Below, piece by piece: positions 15,904-24,584 of a DNA stretch of 64,000 bases. The notes under the pieces were generated by a model. The model saw only the letters and a program-made list of their open reading frames with translations. It was not told where the DNA came from and searched no databases. Within the stretch, counting starts at the first letter, position 1. The number at the start of each line of letters is the position of its first letter. Source of the stretch: Algoriphagus mannitolivorans DSM 15301 (GTDB lineage Bacteria > Bacteroidota > Bacteroidia > Cytophagales > Cyclobacteriaceae); assembly GCF_000429425.1 (NCBI RefSeq), contig NZ_AUBV01000008.1, positions 1 to 64,000 on the forward strand, in the 5' to 3' direction. A program made the position numbers and the translations under genes.

Positions 15904-17907
15904 ATGGAATTCACTGCCCCAAACGCCCAAAAATTAACTTTTGACAAAAAAAACCATTCAGACCAGATCCTCCTCGATTTGTATGAAAGTCTGATTTTAC
16001 CTAGAAGAATTGAAGAGAAAATGCTCATTCTTTTGCGTCAGGGAAGAATTTCCAAATGGTTCAGCGGATGGGGACAGGAAGCTATTTCCATTGGAGCAGT
16101 GAATGCCTTGGCAACAGATGAATTTATCCTGCCTATGCACCGGAATTTGGGAATCTTCACGGGGCGAAATATGCCTTTGGAAAGACTGTTTGCCCAATTT
16201 CAGGGAAAAGCCTCCGGTTTCACCAAAGGACGTGATCGTTCTTTTCACTTTGGCAGTATCGAACATCATATCGTAGGAATGATTTCCCACCTTGGCCCTC
16301 AGCTAGCCATTGCAGACGGAATAGCTTTGGCTCATAAACTCTCCGGAGAAAAGAAAGTTGCTTTAGTTTTTTCCGGTGATGGAGCAAGTTCAGAGGGTGA
16401 TTTTCACGAAGGACTCAATGTGGCAGCTGTATGGAAATTGCCGGTCATTTTTGTGGTTGAACATAATGGCTATGGACTTTCCACTCCGAGTGAGGAGCAG
16501 TTTGCCTTCAAATATTTCACCGAAAAAGGTCCCGGCTACGGCATGGAAGCGGTGCGAGTTCAGGGAAACAATGTTCTGGATGTCTATGACACCATTTTGA
16601 GATTAGCTGAAGATATCCGGGAAAACCCAAGACCCATTTTGGTCGAGGCGATTACTTTCCGGATGCGAGGCCATGAAGAAGCCTCAGGCACCAAATACGT
16701 CCCTAAAATACTGATGGAAGAATGGGGGCAACTTGATCCGGTGGACAATTACGAAGCCTATTTGGAGTCCATCGGATTACTCGATGCAGCCACCAAGGAA
16801 AAACTCAACAAAAAAGTCAAGAAAGCAATTAACGATGCCTTGGAAATTGCTTTTGCACAGGAAGCGATTACGCCGAATTTGGAGGAAGAATTGGCAGATG
16901 TCTATGCTCCTTTTTCTCAAAAAGTCATTGCTCCGGAAGGAACAAGTACAGAAAAGCGGTTTATCGACGCAATCAGTGATGGACTTCGTCAGTCCATGGA
17001 AAAATTCCCCAACCTGATCCTGATGGGTCAGGATATTGGAGATTATGGAGGTGTATTTAAAATCACGGATGGCTTTAAGGTGCAGTTCGGAGGAGATCGG
17101 GTGCGGAATACCCCCCTCTGCGAAAGCGCCATCATCGGAGCTGGACTTGGACTTTCGGTCAAAGGTTATAAAGCCATGGTGGAGATGCAGTTCGCAGATT
17201 TTGTGAGTGTAGGCTTCAACCAAATCGTGAACAACCTGGCCAAAATCCATTACCGTTGGGGGCAAAATGCAGACGTAGTCGTACGGATGCCGACTGGTGC
17301 GGGAACTGCCGCTGGACCTTTTCATTCCCAGTCCAATGAAGCTTGGTTTTTTCATACACCGGGACTGAAAATCGTCTATCCCTCCAATCCTCACGATGCC
17401 AAAGGATTACTCAATGCGGCTTTGGAAGATCCCAACCCTTACCTCTATTTTGAGCACAAACTCCTCTATCGATCCATCTCAGGGCCTGTTCCAGACAGCT
17501 ATTACACCGTGGAAGTGGGAAAGGCCGCTTTGGCACAGGAAGGCACCCAAGTTTCCATCATCACCTATGGCATGGGAGTTCACTGGGCGATCAAGGCAGT
17601 CGAGGAACTTGCAATTTCAGCAGATGTCCTAGATCTCCGAACGCTTCTTCCTTGGGATCAGGAAGCAGTGGCAGCGACAGTCAAAAAGACTGGAAAGGTA
17701 ATTTTCCTCCACGAGGACACCCTGACCGGAGGAATCGGCGCAGAGATCTGCGCATGGATTTCAGAGCATTGCTTCAGAAACCTGGATGCGCCTGTGATGC
17801 GGGAGGGAAGCTTGGACACGCCGGTACCTTTTGCACCCAATCTGGAAAAGCAGTTTTTGCCTGTAGAAAGGTTTAAAATGAAATTGAAGGAGTTGGTTGA
17901 ATTTTAA
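15904..17907 (+). CDS. 2-oxoisovalerate-type 2-oxoacid dehydrogenase E1, fused alpha and beta subunits
   Basis: 667 aa. Residues ~20-330 form the alpha subunit with the thiamine diphosphate motif (GDGASSEGDFHEGLN starting near residue 158, ending at HNGYG). Residues ~345-667 form the beta subunit (MGQDIGDYGGVFKIT, GLGLSVKGYKAMVEMQF, YPSNPHDAKGLL). Such fused E1 proteins in Bacteroidota are annotated as branched-chain or generic 2-oxoacid dehydrogenase E1, which decarboxylates 2-oxoacids and passes the acyl group to E2. E2 and E3 are not adjacent. It is a single-gene unit; the exact 2-oxoacid cannot be told from sequence alone. Confidence 0.88.
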   Translation: MEFTAPNAQKLTFDKKNHSDQILLDLYESLILPRRIEEKMLILLRQGRISKWFSGWGQEAISIGAVNALATDEFILPMHRNLGIFTGRNMPLERLFAQFQGKASGFTKGRDRSFHFGSIEHHIVGMISHLGPQLAIADGIALAHKLSGEKKVALVFSGDGASSEGDFHEGLNVAAVWKLPVIFVVEHNGYGLSTPSEEQFAFKYFTEKGPGYGMEAVRVQGNNVLDVYDTILRLAEDIRENPRPILVEAITFRMRGHEEASGTKYVPKILMEEWGQLDPVDNYEAYLESIGLLDAATKEKLNKKVKKAINDALEIAFAQEAITPNLEEELADVYAPFSQKVIAPEGTSTEKRFIDAISDGLRQSMEKFPNLILMGQDIGDYGGVFKITDGFKVQFGGDRVRNTPLCESAIIGAGLGLSVKGYKAMVEMQFADFVSVGFNQIVNNLAKIHYRWGQNADVVVRMPTGAGTAAGPFHSQSNEAWFFHTPGLKIVYPSNPHDAKGLLNAALEDPNPYLYFEHKLLYRSISGPVPDSYYTVEVGKAALAQEGTQVSIITYGMGVHWAIKAVEELAISADVLDLRTLLPWDQEAVAATVKKTGKVIFLHEDTLTGGIGAEICAWISEHCFRNLDAPVMREGSLDTPVPFAPNLEKQFLPVERFKMKLKELVEF

Positions 17908-17937
17908 TATTGAAAAATTGAAAGATTGAAAAATTGG
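17908..17937 (+). repeat. Dispersed GATTGAAA/ATTGAAAAATTG repeat, copy 2
   Basis: Begins 1 nt after the E1 stop codon: TATTGAAAAATTG, AAAGATTG, AAAAATTGG. Nearly identical to parts of copies at 15443 and 26751. Confidence 0.6.
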
Positions 17938-17980
17938 TTTGGGAGGCAAGGAAGTTAGGATGATTGAAGCTTGCGCCTTG

Positions 17981-18005
17981 GTCACCCTGAGCGGAGTCGA
18001 AGGGT
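17981..18005. repeat. ACCCT...AGGGT palindromic intergenic repeat
   Basis: The core CCCTGAGCGGAGTCGAAGGG lies between imperfect arms ACCCT and AGGGT. From general knowledge this exact core turns up as a dispersed intergenic palindrome in many environmental bacterial genomes. Only one copy is in this window. Origin and function unknown. Confidence 0.55.
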
Positions 18006-18090
18006 TTGTTACATTTATCCAAAAAGCATCCGGCCAAAGACCTTTCAAGGATTAATTCCCGGTGAGTAATTCTAAAATCGTAAATCGTAA

Positions 18091-18585
18091 ATGAAAATCA
18101 GACAGCTAGCCAAAGAAGAACTCACCAAAGTTCAATCCATCGCACACCGCACCTGGCCATCGACTTTTGCGAATATTTTAAGCCCTAAGCAGATCGAGTA
18201 CATGCTCAATTGGATGTATGACTTAAAAATGTTGGAATCTCAGGCCGAAAATGGTCATACTTTTATTTTGGCTGAAGAAAATGGTAAAGAGCTCGGGTTT
18301 GCTGGATTTGAACTCAATTATTCGGAGGGGCCTAAGGCTAAGCTTCATAAAATCTACCTTTTGCCGGAAGCCCAGGGAAAAGGTGTTGGAAAAACTCTGA
18401 TACTTGAAGTAGCCGATAGAGCCAGAAAGGCAAATCAGAAAAGTCTACTGCTCAACGTCAATAAATACAACCAGAAAGCTATTGATTTTTACCTCAGAAT
18501 AGGATTTCAGGAGATATATAAAGAAGTCATCGATATTGGAAATGGCTATGTGATGGATGATGTGGTGATGGAATTTAACCTTTGA
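18091..18585 (+). CDS. GNAT family N-acetyltransferase
   Basis: 164 aa single GNAT domain. The acetyl-CoA pyrophosphate motif is visible as LPEAQGKGVGKTLI, preceded by the beta4 strand KLHKIYL and followed by LLLNVNKYNQKAIDFYLRIGF, the classical C-terminal motif B. The substrate cannot be predicted. Upstream lies a heptamer stretch (AAATCGTAAATCGTAAATG) running into the start codon. The stop codon lies within a long perfect inverted repeat. Confidence 0.88.
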   Translation: MKIRQLAKEELTKVQSIAHRTWPSTFANILSPKQIEYMLNWMYDLKMLESQAENGHTFILAEENGKELGFAGFELNYSEGPKAKLHKIYLLPEAQGKGVGKTLILEVADRARKANQKSLLLNVNKYNQKAIDFYLRIGFQEIYKEVIDIGNGYVMDDVVMEFNL

Positions 18586-18612
18586 GGCTTCCCAAACCTC
18601 AAAGGTTAAATT
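18572..18612. terminator. 16-bp perfect inverted repeat over the GNAT stop codon
   Basis: Arms AATTTAACCTTTGAGG (18572-18587) and CCTCAAAGGTTAAATT (18597-18612) are exact complements around a 9-nt loop. The TGA stop (18583-18585) is inside the left arm. It lies between convergent genes and could act as a bidirectional terminator or 3' stabiliser, although no U run follows on either strand. Confidence 0.6.
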
Positions 18613-18697
18613 TCGAAACATTAAGCTCACAGTTCCCACGGATGTCCACAAAGATTTTTTAAACTGTAATAATCTGTGCCATTTGTGAGAAAAGTAC

Positions 18698-20257
18698 TCA
18701 CTTCAGCTCCAGCTGTTCTACTTTGTTTTCCCCACTTCGAATCTCCTGATAAATCTTTTTCAATTCCTCCAGTTTTTCGGGGTTTTCAGCCGCTAAATTT
18801 TTCTCTTGACCTGGATCTTCTTGAAGATTAAACAGCAAGTAATCCTTGGAATTGCCCAGTTCGATATTTACTTGGGTTTGAACTTCAGGACCGGGATAAG
18901 GAGGGATTATCACCCAATCTCCTGCCCGTAATGCAGTTCTGGAAGTAGCTTCCAAGACAAAGACTTCCCGTCCCTTTTGGCTTTCCCCTAAAAAAGTTTC
19001 CAGAAGGTTTTGACTATCCGGCCCCTGTTCCCCACTTCCCACCAAAGCCGCTAAGGAACTCAACAAATCTATTTGGGTAACCATCGCATCAGAAACCCCC
19101 GGTTGAATTTTCCCTTTCCAATAGGTAATCGTCGGAACTCGTGTTCCCGCTTCAAATAGCGAATATTTCCCACCTCGAAAAGGTCCAGCCGGGGTATGAT
19201 CCCCCAATTTTTCCACCGCATCGTCATAGTACCCATCATTCAAAACCGGCCCATTGTCACTAGAAAGAATAATCAAAGTATTTTCCAAAAGCCCCTCTTC
19301 TTCCAAAGTTTTATAAAGCTCTCCAATTACCCAGTCTGCCTCCAAAATTGCATCTCCTCTCGGCCCCATTCCCGATTTTCCTTCAAATCTTGGATGAGGT
19401 GTACGCGGTACGTGAGGCTGCTGCATTGGAAAAAAGAGGAAGAAGGGATTTTCAGACTTGGCCTGCTCCTGGATATACTTTTTCCCTTTTTCCAAAAAGT
19501 GATCAGCCATGTCAATGTCACTCCATTTGGCACTTTGCCCGCCTTTCATAAAACCGATTCTCGGAATCCCGTTCACGATACTGTTATTATGTCCGTGATG
19601 CCACTTCATGCTGAGCAATTCTGGATTATCCAAACCCGTAGGTTCTCCTTCGAAATTTTTCTCATAATCCACCAGAATGGGGTCATTGGGGTCTAAATTG
19701 ACAACCCTCCCATTTTCAATGTAAACAGTTGGTACCCTGTCTTGAGTTGCCGCTAAAATATGTGCATGATCAAAACCAACCTGATTAGGTCCTGGGCTGA
19801 TCTCCTGATTCCAATCCACCTGGCCTGTGCCCAAACCCAGGTGCCACTTTCCAATCACTGCCGTTTGATATCCCTGCTCTTTTAGCATTTTGGGCAAAGT
19901 CATCTGGGCTGTATCGATGATCAAGGGAGCTGTTCCGGGAAGAATCTTCGCATTGCTGTTTCTCCAGGGATAGGTTCCAGTCAACAAAGCGTAGCGGCTG
20001 GGAGTGCAAGTGGCTGAAGAGGCATAGGCATTGGTAAACCGAATACCTTCATTCGCCAAACGATCCATATTGGGAGTCTGTAAAGTCCCCGACTGATAGG
20101 CGCTGACATCTCCATATCCCAAGTCATCCAGATAAATCAGGACAATATTGGGTTTCTTTTCAGCTAGCTCCTCAGAATTGGATTTGGAATCGCAGCTTAA
20201 AACAACCAAACTGATAAAAACAGTAAAGCAAACTATTTGAAAATCAGAAATCTTCAT
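18698..20257 (-). CDS. Sulfatase (type I), predicted lipoprotein
   Basis: 519 aa alkaline-phosphatase-fold sulfatase. N-terminal lipobox-like VVLSC (Cys at about residue 22) suggests a lipid anchor. Metal-binding Asp pair in IYLDDLGYGD; the formylglycine site CTPSRYALLTG matches CxPxR, so Cys maturation by FGE or anSME is required. Other conserved blocks: GKWHLG, and SSDNGP in the C-terminal half. It should remove sulfate from an ester or polysaccharide; the substrate is unknown. It is read divergently from a second sulfatase. Confidence 0.92.
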   Translation of the reverse strand: MKISDFQIVCFTVFISLVVLSCDSKSNSEELAEKKPNIVLIYLDDLGYGDVSAYQSGTLQTPNMDRLANEGIRFTNAYASSATCTPSRYALLTGTYPWRNSNAKILPGTAPLIIDTAQMTLPKMLKEQGYQTAVIGKWHLGLGTGQVDWNQEISPGPNQVGFDHAHILAATQDRVPTVYIENGRVVNLDPNDPILVDYEKNFEGEPTGLDNPELLSMKWHHGHNNSIVNGIPRIGFMKGGQSAKWSDIDMADHFLEKGKKYIQEQAKSENPFFLFFPMQQPHVPRTPHPRFEGKSGMGPRGDAILEADWVIGELYKTLEEEGLLENTLIILSSDNGPVLNDGYYDDAVEKLGDHTPAGPFRGGKYSLFEAGTRVPTITYWKGKIQPGVSDAMVTQIDLLSSLAALVGSGEQGPDSQNLLETFLGESQKGREVFVLEATSRTALRAGDWVIIPPYPGPEVQTQVNIELGNSKDYLLFNLQEDPGQEKNLAAENPEKLEELKKIYQEIRSGENKVEQLELK

Positions 20258-20390
20258 TTTGAATAGAATTTTATAAGTCTTTTAAAGTTCACTCAAAAAG
20301 TTTTGAAGATTGGAATTTTTGAAAAAAATAATTCAATTGAATATTGTCGTTATCCTATGTCTAAGTTTTTAAATTGTTTCAAAATCTATC

Positions 20391-21860
20391 ATGAGACATT
20401 ATCTGCTCCTATCCATCCTTTCCCTGTTTTTCAGCTTTTCTGCCAAAGCTCAGACCTTCCAGCAACCTAATGTGGTGTTTTTTTTAGTGGACGATCTCGG
20501 ATGGACTGACTTAGGTGCTTTTGGAAGTAAGTTTTATGAAACTCCCAATCTGGACAGGTTAGCAAGATCAGGTATCAAATTCACTCAGGCTTACACGGCA
20601 TCTCCGGTTTGCTCTCCTACTCGGGCAAGCATCATGACGGGAAAATATCCTTCCAAAATGTACAATACCGACTGGTTTGGGGCCCCTCAGCCTGATGAAA
20701 TTGAGGGACATTGGACTAAAAACAAGCCTTTAAAGCCTGCACATTACGAACCCAATTTGGCCTTGGAAGAAATCACCTTGGGTGAAGCGTTCAAGCAAGC
20801 TGGATATGTGACCTTTTTCGCAGGCAAATGGCATTTGGGGGAGAAAGAAAGCCATTGGCCTGAGCATCAGGGATTCGACATCAATAAAGGCGGAAACAGC
20901 AAAGGAGCTCCTTCCACGGGCAACAAGTATTTTTCCCCTTATGAAAACCCTCGTCTTGAAAATGGTCCAGATGGAGAATATCTACCCGAGCGCTTGGCGA
21001 TGGAAACATCCAATTTCATCCAAGAAAACCGTAAAAAGCCATTTTTCGCCATGCTTTCTTTCTATTCGGTCCACACTCCCTTGATGACTACCAAGGAACT
21101 GGAAGGAAAGTACCTTGCCAAACGAGCCTCAATGGGCCTAGAAGATAAATTTGAACCTGAGCATGCCAATCAAAACCGAATCACCCAAGCTCATGCAATC
21201 TATGCCGGAATGGTGGAAGCTATGGATCAGGCAGTGGGGAAAGTCCTGGACGAGCTGGAAAAACAAGGTTTGATGGAGAATACCATTATCCTCTTCTTCT
21301 CAGACAATGGAGGTCTTTCTACGGCTGAGGGAAGTCCGACTTCCAACCTGCCCTTGAGAGCCGGAAAAGGCTGGCTTTATGAAGGTGGAATCCGAGTCCC
21401 AATGATTATGTCCTGGAAAGGTCAAATACCCGAAGGAAAAGAAATCTCCACCCCGGTGATTTCCAATGACTTTTTGCCAACCCTTTTAGACCTAATCGGA
21501 AACCAAAACATCTTGGAGACAATTTCCAATTTGGATGGAAAAAGCCTGAAAAACTGGATTCTTAATCCGGAATCAGCCAAAGACCGGGAACCACTTTTCT
21601 GGCATTATCCTCATTATGGAAACCAAGGAGGAAATCCGGGTTCGGTAATTCGAGAAGGTGACTGGAAACTGATTTATTTCTATGAATCCGGGAAAAGTGA
21701 ACTCTATAATCTCAAGAATGACTTGGGTGAGAGACAAAATCTGGCTAGCTCAGAGCCCGAACTTGTTCAAGCCCTTCGCAATAAATTATTTAACTGGCTG
21801 GTGAATTCCAAAGCTGCATTTCCTAGACCAAACCATCAGGCAAGCAATCCCTCAAAGTAA
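20391..21860 (+). CDS. Sulfatase (type I), secreted
   Basis: 489 aa with a signal peptide ending AKA-Q (about residue 20). Metal site FFLVDDLGWTD, formylglycine site CSPTRASIMTG (CxPxR), GKWHLG, and FFSDNGG later. It differs from the divergent neighbour in length and inserts, so the two are paralogues rather than a recent duplicate. The 132-nt intergenic region between them must hold both promoters. The 3' end overlaps truA tail to tail by 9 nt. The maturation enzyme is not in the window. Confidence 0.92.
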   Translation: MRHYLLLSILSLFFSFSAKAQTFQQPNVVFFLVDDLGWTDLGAFGSKFYETPNLDRLARSGIKFTQAYTASPVCSPTRASIMTGKYPSKMYNTDWFGAPQPDEIEGHWTKNKPLKPAHYEPNLALEEITLGEAFKQAGYVTFFAGKWHLGEKESHWPEHQGFDINKGGNSKGAPSTGNKYFSPYENPRLENGPDGEYLPERLAMETSNFIQENRKKPFFAMLSFYSVHTPLMTTKELEGKYLAKRASMGLEDKFEPEHANQNRITQAHAIYAGMVEAMDQAVGKVLDELEKQGLMENTIILFFSDNGGLSTAEGSPTSNLPLRAGKGWLYEGGIRVPMIMSWKGQIPEGKEISTPVISNDFLPTLLDLIGNQNILETISNLDGKSLKNWILNPESAKDREPLFWHYPHYGNQGGNPGSVIREGDWKLIYFYESGKSELYNLKNDLGERQNLASSEPELVQALRNKLFNWLVNSKAAFPRPNHQASNPSK

Positions 21861-22631
21861 TTCCGAATCCACGAAGGTTTCCCAAAGGACTAGGCCATGG
21901 GCAGGAGCTGTAGGTACTTGCTTTTGTTTGGCTCCTGGATATGCCAACCGCTCTTGGATCTCTTCAGGAGAAAAATACCACAAAGCAGACACCATTTTCC
22001 GAACTTGGTTGTATAAAAATCCAGTTCCGGAGACTTCAAAACAGTACACCTCCTTAGGGAAAAACTCACCTGGGAATTCTTCAGTCAGATACACCTTGGC
22101 GTCTAAAATCTCCCGGACGAAGTCAGTCTTATTCGGAGTGACTTTACAAAAATCTCGAAAATCATGTTTCCCGATAAAAATGGATGCGTTTTCCTGCATT
22201 TTCTCCAGACTATGAATTTTATGAACCTGAGTCATAAATGCAGAGGCAAAAGGATGAATGCCGGTCTCCTCTACGAAGAAATAGCGATAGGTCTTTTTGG
22301 AAACAGCTTGGATAAGATTTAAATCCCGAGGTACTTCCTGGACAGAATTAAGCTTAATCTCCCCGGATAGGTTTAGGTTTAGGCCGGGAAGTAGGGCCTC
22401 CAGATCTGTCTTTTCTCTTAAAAAAAGCTGCACAAAACCCTGTCGGCAATTCACTCCCGAATCAGTTCTACTGGAGCCGATCAACCGAAAATCTTCATGG
22501 CCTAGTACAAAGCGGAACACCCGTTCTAATTTCCCTTCAATTGTCGGTTGTCCTTTTTGTTTAGCCCACCCTTTATAGCGGGCACCATAATAAGAAATAG
22601 AAAAGAGATAAGCGAAAGGTCTGGAAAGCAT
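21852..22631 (-). CDS. truA: tRNA pseudouridine synthase TruA
   Basis: About 259 aa from the ATG at 22631. It has the family start (FSISYYGARYKGWAKQ) and the catalytic Asp in GSSRTDSGVNCRQG (Asp57), and VSGTGFLYNQVRKMV near the C terminus. TruA converts U38-40 of the anticodon arm. The frame is open to 22712, but the extra 27 residues are not typical. A perfect -7 box (TAAATTTG) ends only 3 nt before the 22631 ATG, which would make the message leaderless. Confidence 0.92.
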   Translation of the reverse strand: MLSRPFAYLFSISYYGARYKGWAKQKGQPTIEGKLERVFRFVLGHEDFRLIGSSRTDSGVNCRQGFVQLFLREKTDLEALLPGLNLNLSGEIKLNSVQEVPRDLNLIQAVSKKTYRYFFVEETGIHPFASAFMTQVHKIHSLEKMQENASIFIGKHDFRDFCKVTPNKTDFVREILDAKVYLTEEFPGEFFPKEVYCFEVSGTGFLYNQVRKMVSALWYFSPEEIQERLAYPGAKQKQVPTAPAHGLVLWETFVDSELL

Positions 22632-22634
22632 GGC

Positions 22635-22642
22635 CAAATTTA
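22635..22642 (-). promoter_or_regulatory. -7 box immediately upstream of truA
   Basis: TAAATTTG on the minus strand, exact TAnnTTTG match, 3 nt from the ATG. The predicted transcript start coincides with the start codon or lies inside it. No clear -33 TTG at 19-21 nt. Confidence 0.35.
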
Positions 22643-22724
22643 GGAGTATTATGGAAAACCAGAGTGAAGCTTTGAATCCCCTTGAGAGATATGTAAATTC
22701 ATCAAACCCCAAAATTCAACCCCT

Positions 22725-23297
22725 ATGAAAGCTTTTTTAAGTATCTGCCTGATCTTGCTTACTGTCCAGAGTTGGGCTCAAACTCCTCCCGGTAAAGAAA
22801 TTCAAATCAAAATGGCCGTATTGGCAGCACCGGAAGATCAGAGAGCCAATGCAACGGTCTACGCTTTTGACGGGACTTTACTCCGAAAAGGAAGCAACCA
22901 AACCGTATGCCTAGGAGACGATCCCAGTCGTGAGGGATTGAGTGTTTCCTGTTATCATATCAGTGCGCAGCCGTTTATGGAAAGAGGTTGGGCACTGAGA
23001 AAAGATGGAAAAAATGCCCAGCAGGTATTTGACATCCGGGAAGCTGAAGCTAAATCCGGCAAACTCAAGTTGCCTGATTCGGGAAGTTTACTCAATGCAT
23101 TAGTGGCTGATGAAAAAGACATCAATTGGACCACTGGAGAGGTGAAAAATTCCTATACCCGCTCGGTGATTTACATTCCTTGGGCAACAGCTGAAAGTAC
23201 AGGGCTCCCACTAAAGCCGGCCGGTCCCGGATTGCCTTGGATTATGGATCCAGGAACTCATCGAGCGCATATCATGATTAATCCGGCGAGGGATTAG
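22725..23297 (+). CDS. Secreted protein of unknown function
   Basis: 190 aa with a clear signal peptide (MKAFLSICLILLTVQSWAQ). I do not recognise the family. Visible features: two Cys in the TVCLGDDPSREGLSVSCYH region that could form a disulfide, and a Pro/Gly-rich C-terminal tail ending PGTHRAHIMINPARD. No membrane segment after the signal. The gene runs divergently from truA and stands alone. Codon use looks like its neighbours. Confidence 0.75.
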   Translation: MKAFLSICLILLTVQSWAQTPPGKEIQIKMAVLAAPEDQRANATVYAFDGTLLRKGSNQTVCLGDDPSREGLSVSCYHISAQPFMERGWALRKDGKNAQQVFDIREAEAKSGKLKLPDSGSLLNALVADEKDINWTTGEVKNSYTRSVIYIPWATAESTGLPLKPAGPGLPWIMDPGTHRAHIMINPARD

Positions 23298-23465
23298 TTA
23301 AAAGAGAATAGTTATTGAGTTATTTATGGAATATTAGGAATCGCCCTTGGACACAATGAGGTGGGAATAGTTTGCCAAAATCAACAGTAGACCTCATTCT
23401 TTCCAATCTGTGAAAATCTGCGTCTTTTTCTGTGATAATCTGCGGGAACCGGTAAAAATTCTAAT

Positions 23466-23495
23466 AAAAAAACCACCCCATTCCTGAGGTGGTTT
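23466..23495 (-). terminator. Intrinsic terminator of the branched-chain amino acid operon
   Basis: On the minus strand AAACCACC / GGTGGTTT with a 9-10 nt loop, followed by seven U (23466-23472). It is placed 22 nt beyond the leuB stop codon. Confidence 0.88.
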
Positions 23496-23516
23496 CTTCG
23501 TTTATAGTGGGAAAAA

Positions 23517-24584
23517 TTATCCCAAAAGCTTCTCAGCCAGCCAATCTCCTACTTCGGAGGTTTTGTAGGCTTTTCCCCCATCGGCAATATCTTCAGTGAC
23601 ATAGCCTTCTGCAAGAGAAAGGTTCACTACATCGGAAATTGCCTGTGCTTCAGCTTTCAGGCCAAAGGCATAGTCAAACATCATTGCTGCAGAAAGAACC
23701 GTTGCCAATGGATTAGCAATGTCTTTTCCAGCAGCCTGTGGGTAGGATCCATGGATCGGTTCGAATAGCTTTACATTGGAACCCAAAGAAGCTGAAGGCA
23801 TTAATCCCATAGAACCTGAGATTACTGAAGCCTCGTCTGTCAATATGTCGCCAAAAAGGTTTTCAGTGATCAAGACGTCATAAGCTTTTGGCCATTGAAT
23901 CAGTCGCATGGCAACCGCATCTACGAATTCATATTCCACTTTCACATCAGGATATTCCGAAGCCAATTCCTGAACAGTTTCTCTCCACAATCTGGAAGTT
24001 GCCATTACGTTGGCTTTATCTACACAAGTGAGTAATTTCCTTCTTCCCTGAGCGGCTTCAAATCCCATTCTTGCCAAGCGTACGATTTCTTCCTTGCTAT
24101 ACACATTGGTATCGAAAGCTTTGGTTCCCTGCTCATTTCGACCTCTTGGTTCGCCGAAATATACCCCACCGGTCAGTTCCCGGAAGAAGACAAAGTCCAC
24201 TCCGTCCACTCGGTCCAGTTTCAAAGGAGATTTGTGTACCAAAGAAGGGAAAGTGAATGTCGGTCTTACGTTGGCGAAAAGACCCAACTTTTGTCTCATT
24301 CTCAGAAGACCTTGCTCTGGGCGTACTTTTGCCTTAGGGTCATTGTCATACTTTGGATCACCAATAGCTCCAAACAATACGGCATCAGAGTTGGCACAAA
24401 TCTCATGGGTCGCATCTGGATAAGGGTCTCCCGTCGCATCAATGGCACAAGCTCCTACTAGTCCCTCTTTGTAAGAGATTTTATGGCCGAATTTTTGGCC
24501 GATCGCATTGACAACTTTGACCGCTTGGGCCACTACTTCTGGGCCGATGCCGTCACCCGGCAATAGCGCGATATTCATTTCCAT
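23517..24584 (-). CDS. leuB: 3-isopropylmalate dehydrogenase
   Basis: 355 aa, isocitrate/isopropylmalate dehydrogenase fold. It shows LLPGDGIGPEVV at the N terminus, ELTGGVYFGEPRGR, and the NAD-binding C-terminal part (FEPIHGSYPQAAGKDIANPLA). LeuB oxidatively decarboxylates 3-isopropylmalate in leucine synthesis and, in citramalate-using organisms, 3-methylmalate to 2-oxobutyrate. It is the last gene of the operon; its start overlaps the end of cimA by 32 nt (26 nt if Met3 is used). A terminator follows. Confidence 0.96.
   Translation of the reverse strand: MEMNIALLPGDGIGPEVVAQAVKVVNAIGQKFGHKISYKEGLVGACAIDATGDPYPDATHEICANSDAVLFGAIGDPKYDNDPKAKVRPEQGLLRMRQKLGLFANVRPTFTFPSLVHKSPLKLDRVDGVDFVFFRELTGGVYFGEPRGRNEQGTKAFDTNVYSKEEIVRLARMGFEAAQGRRKLLTCVDKANVMATSRLWRETVQELASEYPDVKVEYEFVDAVAMRLIQWPKAYDVLITENLFGDILTDEASVISGSMGLMPSASLGSNVKLFEPIHGSYPQAAGKDIANPLATVLSAAMMFDYAFGLKAEAQAISDVVNLSLAEGYVTEDIADGGKAYKTSEVGDWLAEKLLG

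Noticed and set aside
16777..17394. Minus-strand frame of 205 codons within the E1 gene
   Set aside because: It is an antisense shadow of a gene with clear E1 motifs on the plus strand.
22632..22712. 27-residue N-terminal extension of TruA
   Set aside because: It does not resemble TruA N termini, and it overlaps a perfect -7 box on the same strand.
23395..23455. AATCTG(T)G(A)AAA-type repeats downstream of the unknown secreted protein
   Set aside because: Two imperfect units (TCTGTGAAAATCTGCG, TCTGTGATAATCTGCG). They resemble common dispersed intergenic words in this phylum, but two copies are too few to define an element here.
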